Counted from the stretch's first letter, positions 10,442-19,802 are shown. The stretch: 64,000 nt of DNA from Vagococcus teuberi (GCF_001870205.1 NZ_CP017267.1:1166501-1230500), one strand, 5' to 3'. A program made the numbers and translations. The notes: generated by a model from the sequence alone, not told the origin.

Positions 10442-10530
10442 GTGGGCGAACGTGGTGTTTTCACTCTAAGGGTCTAAGCGTGTGTTTGTTCTCTATTTAC
10501 CGAGGTGTAGGTTCGAATCCTACCGTCCAC
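10442..10530 (+). other. tRNA-like element: acceptor and T-arm halves only
   Basis: The 7-base 5' arm GTGGGCG (10442-10448) pairs with CGTCCAC (10524-10530), with one G-U pair. Directly inside the 3' arm is a perfect T-arm, GTAGG-TTCGAAT-CCTAC (10507-10523), with the canonical seven-base T-loop and exact tRNA spacing. The 58 bases between do not form a recognisable D arm or anticodon arm, and no anticodon can be assigned. A TATAAT abuts the 5' arm (10436-10441), so a transcript from it would begin inside the acceptor stem. This may be a degenerate type II tRNA, a tRNA-like RNA, or a remnant left by an integrated element. It is not a functional tRNA as read. Confidence 0.4.
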
Positions 10531-10565
10531 TTAGCACCACCATTTATCTTGAAAGGATGAGTCAT

Positions 10566-10682
10566 ATGAAGAAAAAAACGATTCTCTTAGTAACCCTTGC
10601 AACTGCCATTACTACACGTGTCCTTGTGTTAAAAAAACACCAACGGACTGCACTCAATAAACAGACTGGCTACTATAGCTAG
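10566..10682 (+). CDS. Small cationic membrane-type peptide, 38 aa
   Basis: The ATG at 10566 follows GAAAGGATGAG, a fair ribosome site, and gives a 38-residue product: a basic start (MKKKT), a short hydrophobic stretch (ILLVTLATAITT) and a basic tail. The frame runs open further upstream but only through the tRNA-like element, so the internal ATG is the better start. Its last codons lie inside the terminator hairpin. I do not recognise a family. It could be a small membrane peptide or a chance frame; evidence is the ribosome site and the composition only. Confidence 0.4.
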   Translation: MKKKTILLVTLATAITTRVLVLKKHQRTALNKQTGYYS

Positions 10683-10691
10683 TCTGTTTTT
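10661..10691. terminator. Intrinsic terminator after the small peptide
   Basis: ACAGACT-GGCTACTATAGCT-AGTCTGT is followed by TTTTTAT on the plus strand. The stem covers the last eight codons of the 38-aa frame and lies just past the stop of the converging gene at 10690. Confidence 0.75.
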
Positions 10692-11502
10692 ATACGTTCA
10701 TTTGGTTAAAGGCTTGTATTTTTTGTTGTAACTCCCGCTCTTCTTCTGGACTAACCCTATGTTCACTTATTCTTTTATTAACCCATTCAGGTAATGATTC
10801 CGTCTTTTGTTTTAATTTTTTTGATTGTTGTGCTTTCTTTTCTACAAGAAGTCTTTCAAATTTCTCTTGTAAAACGTTTGGATTTCTGACATGTCGCGAC
10901 CAAAAATCATGTGTCGCTAACCACGTAATCATCTCTTCAATCTCACTCATCTCGATGTTTTCCTCCTCATGAATCCGTTTTAAATCATTGGCCCAACGTG
11001 ACACATTTACACGGCTCATCTCTTTTGGAAAATCTTTTGCTAGATTACTTTGAAATCTTTTGGCTAATTGCAACTGGCTTTCCGTATATCGACACGCACT
11101 CTTTTTATTCTTTGTATTATTATTTTTAGTATTAGTTATAGTATTCTCTTTAAACTTTTCTTTCATACGGCCATCAACTTTTGTTGGGGAGGTTGACTCT
11201 TTTTCTTTAATAGGCTCTTCAACTATTCTTATACGCCTCTGAGCGATTTCTTTGCTATCTTTTTTGTACCGCAACTCCACTGTGATAAATCCCTGTTCTT
11301 TCAGTTGATTGACCCATTTTGAAACGGAAGTCTTACTCACGCCATAAAGTGTCGCAAAATAATCATTGCTTGCCCAACAATAGCCTTCTTGGTTGCAAAG
11401 TGCTGTAATTTCTCCGTACAATAATTTGGCATTCGGACTGATCGTTTTAGCGTATCTCACTTTTGCTGGAATAATACAATAATAATTCGGTTGTTGTGTC
11501 AT
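10690..11502 (-). CDS. Replication-type winged-helix (HTH) protein
   Basis: The N-terminal 90 residues read as a winged helix of the HTH_36 type (LYGEITALCNQEGYCWASND, then YGVSKTSVSKWVNQLKEQGF). This is the DNA-binding fold used by phage replisome organisers and DnaD-like primosome proteins of Firmicutes. A low-complexity Lys/Asn/Thr linker (about residues 110-140) and a charged helical C-terminal part follow. I start it at the ATG at 11502 because it follows GGAGG; an upstream ATG at 11517 has no ribosome site. It stands alone, without phage or plasmid neighbours. Involvement in replication is inferred from the fold, and the actual role is unknown. Confidence 0.7.
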   Translation of the reverse strand: MTQQPNYYCIIPAKVRYAKTISPNAKLLYGEITALCNQEGYCWASNDYFATLYGVSKTSVSKWVNQLKEQGFITVELRYKKDSKEIAQRRIRIVEEPIKEKESTSPTKVDGRMKEKFKENTITNTKNNNTKNKKSACRYTESQLQLAKRFQSNLAKDFPKEMSRVNVSRWANDLKRIHEEENIEMSEIEEMITWLATHDFWSRHVRNPNVLQEKFERLLVEKKAQQSKKLKQKTESLPEWVNKRISEHRVSPEEERELQQKIQAFNQMNV

Positions 11503-11654
11503 TAACTTGTCCTCCATGACATTTTTTCTCTACACTTATATAAACGATTGCCAAATCAATTTTGTCACCCATTTTTTTAATTTATTTTAACCAACTATTA
11601 TTTAACTATGTTATGATATAACTATAAAACAGACTGACTAAGGAGAGAATAACG

Positions 11655-12176
11655 ATGGATTTAAACTTATTTATGACTTGGATTATTGGTATTGGTATTA
11701 TTGCAAGCGTGATTTTTACCGGAATCCAATTACAACAGAATAAAAAAAATGACTATAAAAAAATTGTGTCAAAAAATGTGTTTGTTTGGGTTGCAGAATT
11801 TAGAGAATTAATGACGCAATTCTTACTTGAATACAACGGAACAAACGATAAGAACGAGTTGAAAAATTTGTTGTTTGAAATAAAACTAAACTGTTCAAAC
11901 AATAATCCTGATCAAGTCGATTTAATTAATTTACTAACATTGGCAATCGAATTTGATGAATACCATGATAAAATATCTGATGATATCATTCGCCAAACTG
12001 ATGTTGTGCTAGATAATGCAACAAGACTTTTTGCGTTAGAATATGGCGTGACAGAGCAAGAATTACAAATGAATCATCAAAAAATTTACGATAGCTATAG
12101 CCCACTAACTATCCGCTACATCAAAAAAGAAAAAATTAAAGACATTAAAAAAAAACCAACATCAACTAAACAATAA
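11655..12176 (+). CDS. Membrane-anchored protein of unknown function
   Basis: This 173-residue protein has one N-terminal membrane helix (LFMTWIIGIGIIASVIFTGI), then a charged, mostly helical cytoplasmic part and a lysine-rich tail. The ATG follows AAGGAGAG. No catalytic motif or known family is recognised. The overall look (TM anchor plus helical domain with conserved WVAEFRELM-like segment) resembles small membrane proteins found next to phage or defence genes, but nothing here supports that role. A terminator follows. Confidence 0.6.
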   Translation: MDLNLFMTWIIGIGIIASVIFTGIQLQQNKKNDYKKIVSKNVFVWVAEFRELMTQFLLEYNGTNDKNELKNLLFEIKLNCSNNNPDQVDLINLLTLAIEFDEYHDKISDDIIRQTDVVLDNATRLFALEYGVTEQELQMNHQKIYDSYSPLTIRYIKKEKIKDIKKKPTSTKQ

Positions 12177-12190
12177 ATAGATATTTTTTA

Positions 12191-12226
12191 AACGTGCTGA
12201 TACACTTATATTATCAGTGCGTTTTT
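12191..12226 (+). terminator. Intrinsic terminator after the membrane-anchored unknown
   Basis: ACG-TG-CTGAT...ATCAG-TG-CGT forms a stem with one internal bulge and is followed by TTTTTATTTT on the plus strand. Confidence 0.65.
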
Positions 12227-12261
12227 ATTTTAAAAAATACGTGTTAAAAAGGAGAATGGTC

Positions 12262-12747
12262 ATGAAAAAAGGATTGGACCCGATTTTTAACCAAGACACT
12301 AACATACTAGTTTTAGGAAGTGCACCCAGTGAACAATCCTTAAAAAAGCAACAATATTACGGAAATAATGGCAATCAGTTTTGGAAAATGTTATTTAACT
12401 ATTACAATGTGCCATTTGAAACGGACTATAACAAACGCGTGAATTTCCTTTTAGATCACCACATTGGTTTATGGGATGTTTATCATTTATTTGAGCGTGA
12501 AGGCAGTTTAGATACGTCGTTTAAAACAGTTGAGTTAAATGATTTTAGCCAAATTCTAACTCAAGCAGATATCAAATTGATTATCACAAACGGTAAAAAA
12601 GCCTATGATGAAGTCATTAACAATCAGTTATTTCCAGAAATAAAAATCGTCCCTTGTATCTCAACTAGTGGTGCTGCAAATGGACAGATGGAAAAACGGA
12701 AAATGCAGTGGGAAGAAGCGTTGGAGATGGTGGATAAAGAATTTTAG
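12262..12747 (+). CDS. DNA-deoxyinosine (hypoxanthine) glycosylase, UDG superfamily
   Basis: The 161-residue protein has the UDG-fold motif ILVLGSAPSEQSLKKQQYY followed by GNQFWKML, the signature of the hypoxanthine-DNA glycosylase branch. That branch removes deaminated adenine from DNA in base-excision repair. A C-terminal CISTSGAAN segment corresponds to the family's second catalytic loop. The ATG at 12262 follows AAAAAGGAG; the longer frame from 12217 begins inside the preceding terminator and is rejected. The enzyme's substrate is inferred from the family only. A second UDG-fold protein occurs at 46479. Confidence 0.82.
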   Translation: MKKGLDPIFNQDTNILVLGSAPSEQSLKKQQYYGNNGNQFWKMLFNYYNVPFETDYNKRVNFLLDHHIGLWDVYHLFEREGSLDTSFKTVELNDFSQILTQADIKLIITNGKKAYDEVINNQLFPEIKIVPCISTSGAANGQMEKRKMQWEEALEMVDKEF

Positions 12748-12845
12748 TAACCCTACTTTTCAATGTAGAATCAATCATATTTTTATGATAAAATAACTCA
12801 GCGATTGTTCAAAATTGCACAATTTACTTTGAGAGGGTTTTTTAT

Positions 12846-14372
12846 TTGAAAAATATACTTGACTACCAACCATTAAATCTTTATACCAACTACAAAGAGG
12901 CGGCCGAAAAAACACCGATGATTCCGATTATTTTCGATGAAACACTACCAGCTTTTGCCTCACTTGGCTTAGAAACAACGTATAAAGACAGCCATGACAA
13001 AATATTAAAAAGAGCCTATCAGTTAGCCCATTTAGGTGTTAAAAAAGGCGATAAAATCATCCTATATAAAAGTCCTAAATTTGATACGTATTTACTTGCT
13101 GTCGCAGCATCTTTCCTTGGTGCGATACCTGTCATGGTGTCTTATCATTTATCACCTGAAACCATTGGCGTGTTTGTTGAGCGTTTAGAAAATCCATTTA
13201 TTTTATTTGATGATATGACTGAAGATAATGTAAGAGCCGTGCAAAATAGTTCACATGATAAAAAAATTTCATTAGAGACATTATTAAACGCCTCAGCACA
13301 GCCTGTATCGCAAGAAGAGTTGGGCAAAGATGACATAGCATACATGACTCACACGTCTGGCACAACAGGTATCCCAAAACTAATTTGTCATTCTTATCAC
13401 TCAATGGGATGGCGAACTAAATGGCAACGAGAAATATTTACTCATATTTCTAAAAAAGAATTGGTCGCGTTTCACATCTCTCCTGTTCATTCTCGTTTTA
13501 ATATTGGGGTTTCTTCATTGATGAGTATGGGATTTCCTATGATGCCGCTAGCAAATGCGACACCTCAACGAGTGGAAGACATGCTAACAACACACCAACC
13601 TATTGCTTTAGAGACACATCCAAATAATTTCGTCCAATGGGCAAGATTGGCAAAAGAAAAACCTCAAGTGTTTACTAGCATTAAATTTTATCATTCGACA
13701 TTTGATGCAATAAACAATGCTACTATGTTAGCCTTTTTAAACGCGTCAAAAGAAAATGACCCTATCTTTTTACAAGTTTACGGTCAAAGTGAATGCGGTC
13801 CAATGATTTTACGTTCACACACCATTGATTCACTAAAAGACTCTGATGCTCGTGATATGGGCGTTGGACTTGAAGGTTTAACAAAAGCCAGAATCACCGA
13901 TGAAAATGGCACACTGCTACCTGTCATGACAGATGGACACATTCAGTTTTTATCAAAAGGCCGTGCATTAACTTATTATAAAGAAGATGCTCGTTTTGAA
14001 GAAAATGTTTATGGTAAATGGTGGGATAGTGGCGATTATGGCATGATGGACGAGCGTGGTCACTTATACTTAAAAGATCGCCAAGTCGATTTGATTGAAA
14101 ACATTGATAGCACGCTTGCACTGGAAGATTATTTATTAGATGCCTTGGATTTCTTGGAAGAAGTCGTGATTGTGCGTGGAAAAGATAACTCTCCTCAACC
14201 TGTTTTAGCTGTTGTTCCTGGAAAAGAAATGGATTGGGACGCGTGGTGGATGCAAGTAGCCGACCTCCCTCATTTAAATGAGCCCATTATCAAAACATTT
14301 GACGAAATACCTCATACCGCCACAATGAAAGTTCAACGATTACAGTTGGAGAGATGGCTGAAGGAAGGATAG
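12846..14372 (+). CDS. AMP-forming acyl-CoA synthetase/ligase family protein
   Basis: The 508-residue protein is an ANL-superfamily adenylating enzyme. The P-loop-like motif YMTHTSGTTGIPK is near residue 166 and QVYGQSECGP near 315. The hinge region WDSGDYGMMDERGHLYLKDR is near 395, and a C-terminal lysine in the TATMKVQR context occupies the usual catalytic position. It would activate a carboxylate with ATP, probably then transferring it to CoA. Translation starts at TTG 12846 behind GAGAGGG. It is monocistronic, with no carrier protein, beta-oxidation or siderophore gene nearby, so the substrate cannot be inferred. Confidence 0.78.
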   Translation: MKNILDYQPLNLYTNYKEAAEKTPMIPIIFDETLPAFASLGLETTYKDSHDKILKRAYQLAHLGVKKGDKIILYKSPKFDTYLLAVAASFLGAIPVMVSYHLSPETIGVFVERLENPFILFDDMTEDNVRAVQNSSHDKKISLETLLNASAQPVSQEELGKDDIAYMTHTSGTTGIPKLICHSYHSMGWRTKWQREIFTHISKKELVAFHISPVHSRFNIGVSSLMSMGFPMMPLANATPQRVEDMLTTHQPIALETHPNNFVQWARLAKEKPQVFTSIKFYHSTFDAINNATMLAFLNASKENDPIFLQVYGQSECGPMILRSHTIDSLKDSDARDMGVGLEGLTKARITDENGTLLPVMTDGHIQFLSKGRALTYYKEDARFEENVYGKWWDSGDYGMMDERGHLYLKDRQVDLIENIDSTLALEDYLLDALDFLEEVVIVRGKDNSPQPVLAVVPGKEMDWDAWWMQVADLPHLNEPIIKTFDEIPHTATMKVQRLQLERWLKEG

Positions 14373-14374
14373 GA

Positions 14375-14413
14375 AAAAACGTTAGAGATGTGAAAACATG
14401 TCTAACGTTTTTC
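14375..14413. terminator. Bidirectional terminator between the synthetase and sufB
   Basis: AAAACGTTAGA...TCTAACGTTTT is a perfect 11-base stem with A and T runs on either side. The convergent sufB gene ends 50 bases away. Confidence 0.8.
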
Positions 14414-14464
14414 AATATTAATGACTTTAGTCATCCTCATCATTTGACGTAGAGCCTAAATTTA

Positions 14465-15868
14465 TTATCCCACAGACCCTTCCATCTCATATGAAATCAG
14501 TCTATTTAATTCAACGGCATATTCCATTGGCAATTCTTTCGTAAATGGTTCCACAAATCCCATGACAATCATCTCTGTCGCTTCTTCTTCTGACAAACCA
14601 CGGCTCATCAAGTAGTAAAGTTGTTCTTCAGAGATTTTTGATACTTTGGCTTCATGTTCCAACGCCACATGACTATTGTGGATTTCGTTAAATGGAATCG
14701 TATCACTCTTCGATAATTCATCCATAATAATCGTGTCACACTCAATATGTGAGATTGATCCTTCACTTTGTTTTGAGAAAGTGACTTGTCCACGGTAGTT
14801 CACTTCACCACCATCTTTAGCGATTGATTTAGAAACAATTGAGCTTGATGTATTTGGTGCGTTGTGAATCATTTTTGCCCCAGTATCTTGAATTTGATTC
14901 GCTCCAGCAAACGCAACAGATAACATGGTTCCACGAGCGCCTTCTCCTTCAAGATAAACACTTGGGTATTTCATAGTTGTTTTAGCTCCTAAGTTTCCAT
15001 CAATCCATTCCACTGTTGCCCCTTGATCTGCACGAGCACGTTTTGTTACTAAGTTATACACGTTATCAGACCAGTTTTGGATGGTTGTGTAACGGCAATA
15101 CGCATCTTTTAAGGTAAAGATCTCCACAATCGCCGCATGCAAACTATTGCTTGAATAGGTTGGTGCAGTACATCCTTCAACGTAATGCACGCTTGCGCCT
15201 TCATCAACAATAATCAACGTACGCTCAAACTGTCCAGTATTTTCAGCGTTAATACGGAAGTAAGTTTGTAAGGGCACATCTACTCGCACGCCTTTTGGTA
15301 CATAGATAAATGTTCCACCAGACCATACTGCTGAGTTTAATGCTGCTAATTTATTATCAGTTGGTGGCACTAAAGACGCGAAATATTGTTTAAATAAATC
15401 TGGGTACTCTTTTAACGCGGTGTCTGTATCAGTAAAGACGATTCCCAATTTTTGGAATTCTTCTTTCATATTGTGATACACCACTTCTGATTCATACTGC
15501 GCACTTGCTCCAGCTAAGTATTTTCGTTCTGCTTCTGGAATCCCGATACGTTCAAAGGTTTCTTTGATTTTATCTGGCACATCATCCCAATCACGGGCTG
15601 GTTTATCACTTGGTTTTTGGTAATAGTTAATCTTATCAAAGTCCATATCTGATAAATCTGGTCCCCATGTTTGCATTGGCATTTTGTGGAATGCTTCCAG
15701 TGATTTCAAACGAAACTCAAGCATCCATTCTGGTTCTTCTTTTTTAGCCGAAATCGCACGAACAATCTCTTCTGTTAATCCTTCACCTGTTGTATAGATC
15801 GGTTGCACATCGTCGTGAAAACCAAATTTATACTCTTCTAATTGTGGTACCTCACTCACTTGGGTCAC
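14465..15868 (-). CDS. sufB: Fe-S cluster assembly protein SufB
   Basis: SufB is the scaffold on which new Fe-S clusters are built, in complex with SufC ATPase and SufD. The 467-residue length matches the family, and the characteristic segments are present: [24 protein letters not shown] (conserved cysteine region) and the C-terminal [21 protein letters not shown]. It is the last gene of sufC-sufD-sufS-sufU-sufB, the order seen throughout Firmicutes, and starts 5 bases after sufU. Confidence 0.97.
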   Translation of the reverse strand: MTQVSEVPQLEEYKFGFHDDVQPIYTTGEGLTEEIVRAISAKKEEPEWMLEFRLKSLEAFHKMPMQTWGPDLSDMDFDKINYYQKPSDKPARDWDDVPDKIKETFERIGIPEAERKYLAGASAQYESEVVYHNMKEEFQKLGIVFTDTDTALKEYPDLFKQYFASLVPPTDNKLAALNSAVWSGGTFIYVPKGVRVDVPLQTYFRINAENTGQFERTLIIVDEGASVHYVEGCTAPTYSSNSLHAAIVEIFTLKDAYCRYTTIQNWSDNVYNLVTKRARADQGATVEWIDGNLGAKTTMKYPSVYLEGEGARGTMLSVAFAGANQIQDTGAKMIHNAPNTSSSIVSKSIAKDGGEVNYRGQVTFSKQSEGSISHIECDTIIMDELSKSDTIPFNEIHNSHVALEHEAKVSKISEEQLYYLMSRGLSEEEATEMIVMGFVEPFTKELPMEYAVELNRLISYEMEGSVG

Positions 15869-15873
15869 ACTCC

Positions 15874-16347
15874 TTATTCTTCACTATGTAATTCTTCGGT
15901 TACAACCGTTTGATTTTCTTCAATAATCCCACGCTCTAATGCTTTCCACGCTAACGTTGCACATTTTATCCTCGCAGGAAATTTTGCCACGCCCCCTAGC
16001 ATTTGAGCATCTTTCAAGACTTTTTTCTTCTCACCAATGTTCTCACCTTGCACCAACTCTAAAAAGTCGGCAATGATTTCAATGGCTTCTTTTTCGGTTT
16101 TTCCTTTTACCGCGTCAGTCATCATACTGGCACTTGCCATACTGATTGAACAGCCATGACCGTCAAAGGCAATCTCATCAATTACCCCATCTTTCATCGC
16201 AAGTTGTAATTGAATCACATCCCCACACGTTGGGTTATTCAATTCAATTTGGCTAGTCGCTTCATCCAATACCCCTTTGTTGTGTGGGTGATTGGTATGA
16301 TCTAAAATAACTTGTCGATAAAGATTGTCTAATCTAGATAAAGCCAT
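15874..16347 (-). CDS. sufU: SufU, zinc-dependent sulfurtransferase partner of SufS
   Basis: In Firmicutes SufU accepts persulfide sulfur from SufS and passes it to SufBCD. The 157-residue product has the three conserved cysteines in [21 protein letters not shown] and RIKCATLAW; with the aspartate in the first motif they bind zinc. I place the start at 16347 ([17 protein letters not shown]) behind AAGGAG; an upstream in-frame codon at 16383 lies deep in sufS. The true start overlaps the sufS stop by 14 bases, indicating coupling. Confidence 0.95.
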   Translation of the reverse strand: MALSRLDNLYRQVILDHTNHPHNKGVLDEATSQIELNNPTCGDVIQLQLAMKDGVIDEIAFDGHGCSISMASASMMTDAVKGKTEKEAIEIIADFLELVQGENIGEKKKVLKDAQMLGGVAKFPARIKCATLAWKALERGIIEENQTVVTEELHSEE

Positions 16348-17566
16348 CTGAGAAAAACTCCTTTGCAGCGATGATTGATTCAACTAATGAATCAGCATCT
16401 TCTTTTGTATTGTAAAAATAAAAACTTGCTCTTGCTGTTGAATGAACAGCCAAATAGCGAAGCAATGGCTGAGCACAATGATGTCCCGCTCGAATCGCCA
16501 CGCCTTGCATGTCTAGTGCGGTTGCCAAATCATGCGGGTGCACGCCTTTAATGTTAAAGGCAATCACACCAGTATGTTTACTCGCATCTCTTGGCCCATA
16601 TAACTCAAACCCATCAATCGCTAGTAATTTTGGCAACACATACTCGACTAGTTCCTGTTCATGTTTTGTAATCGTATCTAAACCAATTTCTTCCAAATAC
16701 TTGATTGCACTTGCTAATCCAATCGCCCCAGAAATATTCGGTGTGCCGGCTTCAAACTTATACGGCAACTCTGCCCATGTGCTGTAATCATCATAGACAA
16801 AATCAATCATCTCACCACCAAATTCGATGGGTGACATGTTTTCAAGCCAAGTTTGTTTGCCATACAACACGCCAATACCAGTTGGCGCACACATTTTATG
16901 ACCACTAAAGGCATAAAAATCGCAATCCAACTCTTGCACAGACACTGTCATATGAGGGGTTGATTGCGCACCGTCAACAACCATCACAGCACCGACTTCA
17001 TGAGCCAGTTTCGCTAAGTCTTTGACAGGATTCACCACACCTAAGACATTCGATGCATGGGCAATCGACACAATTTTCACACCGGATACGATTTTTTCTT
17101 TCGCATCAGCCATATCCAACTCACCGTCTTCAGTCAAATCAATGTAGATGAGTTCAGCTTGTTTGCGTTTAGCTAGCTCTTGCCACGGCACAATATTTGA
17201 GTGATGTTCCATGCGACTAATCACAATTTTGTCACCAGGCTCAACAACTAACTCACCTAGTGAACGTGCCACCCAGTTTAATCCAGTTGTCGTCCCTCGT
17301 GTAAACAACACTTCTTTCACACTACTCGCATCAATAAATGCTCGCACGGTTTCTCGTGCTGCTTCATATTGACTTGTCGCACGTTCTGCCAATGTATGCA
17401 CACCACGATGTACATTTGCATGACTGGTTTGCGTATACGTCACCAAATCATTGATCACAGGTGTTGGCACATGTGTTGACGCAGCGTTGTCTAAATAGAC
17501 AAGTGGCTCATCATTTACTTGTTGAAAAAGAATTGGAAAATCTTGTTTGCGTTTAGATACAGTCAT
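16334..17566 (-). CDS. sufS: Cysteine desulfurase SufS
   Basis: SufS is a PLP enzyme that takes sulfur from L-cysteine, yielding alanine and an enzyme persulfide. The 410-residue group II desulfurase has the PLP lysine in YAFSGHKMCAPTGIG near residue 223 and the active-site cysteine in RAGHHCAQPLL near residue 360. It starts one base after the sufD stop and overlaps sufU. Confidence 0.97.
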   Translation of the reverse strand: MTVSKRKQDFPILFQQVNDEPLVYLDNAASTHVPTPVINDLVTYTQTSHANVHRGVHTLAERATSQYEAARETVRAFIDASSVKEVLFTRGTTTGLNWVARSLGELVVEPGDKIVISRMEHHSNIVPWQELAKRKQAELIYIDLTEDGELDMADAKEKIVSGVKIVSIAHASNVLGVVNPVKDLAKLAHEVGAVMVVDGAQSTPHMTVSVQELDCDFYAFSGHKMCAPTGIGVLYGKQTWLENMSPIEFGGEMIDFVYDDYSTWAELPYKFEAGTPNISGAIGLASAIKYLEEIGLDTITKHEQELVEYVLPKLLAIDGFELYGPRDASKHTGVIAFNIKGVHPHDLATALDMQGVAIRAGHHCAQPLLRYLAVHSTARASFYFYNTKEDADSLVESIIAAKEFFSDGFI

Positions 17567-18856
17567 TTAATCAGCCAGCTTTCTATCAATTACTTGAACA
17601 AACTCCTCTTGAACAGATTTAACAGGGATTGACGTAATCACAGACCCTAAGAATCCACGTGTTACCAATCTTTCTGCTTCTTTTTGAGGAAGTCCTCTAC
17701 TCATTAAATAATATAATTCTTCTGGGTCAAGACGACCAGCACTTGCTGCGTGTCCTGCCGTTACTTCAAATTCATCAATTAATAAAATCGGGTTCGCGTC
17801 ACCACGCGCTTTATCAGATAACATTAACACACGACTTTCTTGTTGTGCGTCTGCGCCTTTTGCTCCTTTGATGATGTGACCAATTCCGTTAAAGGTTAAC
17901 GTACTTTTCTCACGAATCACACCATGTTGTAAGATGTGACCAATTGAATGTGACGCTCTATTTGTCACACGTGTGTCGATTCCTTGTATTTGGCGACCTG
18001 TTGCAATTGCGACCACTTTCACTTCCGCATGAGAGCCTTCGCCCACCAGTTCAGAATCAAAATCAGCGACAACATTTCCGTCACTCATTAACCCTAACGC
18101 CCAGTCCACACTCGCATCACGCATAATGTAGCCACGACGATTTAAGTATGTGTTAACTTCTTTACCTAGACGGTCAATAGCGGCAAATTTTACTTTTGCT
18201 CCTGGTCTAGCAATCACTTCAACCACGATATTTGCTGCTAATTTTTCAGCCGTTTCACCAACTGATTGGAATCTTTCCAAGTAAGTTAACTCACTGTTAT
18301 CATCAGCCACGATTAAGACATGTTTTACCATGGCACTGCTGTCGTTTAATTGGTGATAAAATAGTGATTCAAATGCGTCTTTTACAACCACATTTTTTGG
18401 CACGTATAAAAATACCCCACCGTTTAAAAAGGCTGTATGGAACGCAGTTAATTTATCTTCGTCACTTGGCACAGCTTTTGTCATGAAATATTTCTCAACT
18501 AAGTCGCTGTGCTCTTTCATTGCCGTAAAAATATCAGTAAAAATCACGCCTTGTTCAGCTAATTCGACTGGCATTTGTTCAAAATAAGTCGTTGTGCGAC
18601 CTTGAATGATTAATGGGTTATCTTCTAGTTCTGTAAAAGAAGGCAAGATTTCCTCATTAATCACTTCATTGTTTAATTCACCGACATTCATTAAAGGCCA
18701 ACGATGGTATTTTACTCTCTCAATCGCTGGTAATTCTAAGTCATCGATTTTATTTAACGCCTCTTTACGACGTTCTAACATCCATTGTGGTTCTTCCTGA
18801 CTAGCTGAAAATAATGTCACGTCGTCAAGATAATCAGTTACATTTGTAGATTTCAT
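17567..18856 (-). CDS. sufD: Fe-S cluster assembly protein SufD
   Basis: SufD is the SufB paralogue that completes the SufBC2D scaffold complex. The 429-residue protein shares the beta-helical core with SufB and ends with the family block [21 protein letters not shown]. It begins 17 bases downstream of sufC and abuts sufS, within the single suf operon. Confidence 0.96.
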   Translation of the reverse strand: MKSTNVTDYLDDVTLFSASQEEPQWMLERRKEALNKIDDLELPAIERVKYHRWPLMNVGELNNEVINEEILPSFTELEDNPLIIQGRTTTYFEQMPVELAEQGVIFTDIFTAMKEHSDLVEKYFMTKAVPSDEDKLTAFHTAFLNGGVFLYVPKNVVVKDAFESLFYHQLNDSSAMVKHVLIVADDNSELTYLERFQSVGETAEKLAANIVVEVIARPGAKVKFAAIDRLGKEVNTYLNRRGYIMRDASVDWALGLMSDGNVVADFDSELVGEGSHAEVKVVAIATGRQIQGIDTRVTNRASHSIGHILQHGVIREKSTLTFNGIGHIIKGAKGADAQQESRVLMLSDKARGDANPILLIDEFEVTAGHAASAGRLDPEELYYLMSRGLPQKEAERLVTRGFLGSVITSIPVKSVQEEFVQVIDRKLAD

Positions 18857-18873
18857 TTATCTTGCCTCCTTCA

Positions 18874-19647
18874 TTATTCTTCGTTTTCTTCGTAATCAAT
18901 TCCTAATTCTTCACTGATTCCTTTGTATCCTTCTTCTTCAAGACGTTTCGCTAAATCAGCGCCACCAGTCATAACCACACGGCCATCCATCATAATATGA
19001 ACCACATCTGGCACGATATAGTTTAATAGACGTTGGTAGTGAGTGATGATAAGTGACCCAAAGTTATCCCCACGCATTTCATTGATTCCTTTTGATACAA
19101 CTTGTAAGGCATCAATATCAAGACCTGAATCGATTTCATCTAAAATCGCAAAGGTTGGTTCTAACATTAATAATTGAAGAATTTCATTACGTTTTTTCTC
19201 TCCACCTGAGAATCCTTCGTTTAAGTAACGTTCAGCCATCTCTTCTGGCATATCTAATAACGCCATTTTGTCATCTAATTTATCTAAAAAGTCCATGACT
19301 GAGATTTTGTCATCATCAGCACGTTTTGCGTTCATTGCCGCACGCATAAATTCAGCGTTTGTAATTCCTGGAATTTCACTAGGATATTGAACGGCTAAAA
19401 ATAGACCAGCACGAGCTCGTTCGTCAACTTCCATTTCTAATACGTCTTCACCATCTAAAAGAATTTCTCCTTTAGTGACAGTATAATTTGGATTTCCCAT
19501 AATTGCTGCAGATAAAGTTGATTTACCTGTTCCGTTTGGGCCCATGATCGCGTGAATTTCACCCGTTTTCATGGTTAAGTTAACACCTTTTAGTATTTCT
19601 TTTTCTTCTATTGATACATGCAAATCCTTTATTTCTAAAACGGACAT
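18874..19647 (-). CDS. sufC: Fe-S cluster assembly ATPase SufC
   Basis: SufC is the ABC-type ATPase driving the SufBCD complex; it is cytoplasmic despite its transporter-like fold. The 257-residue protein has Walker A GPNGTGKST near residue 38, an atypical signature NEGFSGGEKKRNEILQ, and Walker B with IDSGLDIDAL. It is the first gene of the suf operon and is preceded by a sigma-A-like promoter. Confidence 0.97.
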   Translation of the reverse strand: MSVLEIKDLHVSIEEKEILKGVNLTMKTGEIHAIMGPNGTGKSTLSAAIMGNPNYTVTKGEILLDGEDVLEMEVDERARAGLFLAVQYPSEIPGITNAEFMRAAMNAKRADDDKISVMDFLDKLDDKMALLDMPEEMAERYLNEGFSGGEKKRNEILQLLMLEPTFAILDEIDSGLDIDALQVVSKGINEMRGDNFGSLIITHYQRLLNYIVPDVVHIMMDGRVVMTGGADLAKRLEEEGYKGISEELGIDYEENEE

Positions 19648-19694
19648 GTTTTTCCCTCCAAATTATTACTTTATTAAAAATATACTCTTTATTA

Positions 19695-19723
19695 ATTTTA
19701 ACCTAATTGAGAATGGACTTCAA
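19695..19723 (-). promoter_or_regulatory. Probable sigma-A promoter of sufCDSUB
   Basis: On the minus strand TTGAAG (19718-19723) is followed after 17 bases by TAAAAT (19695-19700), about 50 bases upstream of the sufC ATG, with a GGAGGG ribosome site between. Confidence 0.5.
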
Positions 19724-19802
19724 TTTAAAAGTGTTTAAATTACGTCTTATCTTGAAAAAAGGCAGATAATAATTACTCTTATTTAATATTTCTATCAAAT
19801 AA

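Noticed and set aside
10482-10565. In-frame N-terminal extension of the 38-aa peptide
   Set aside because: It runs through the tRNA-like element, has no ribosome site, and the ATG at 10566 has one.
12217-12261. Longer start for the hypoxanthine glycosylase
   Set aside because: It begins inside the preceding terminator; ATG 12262 has a clear ribosome site.
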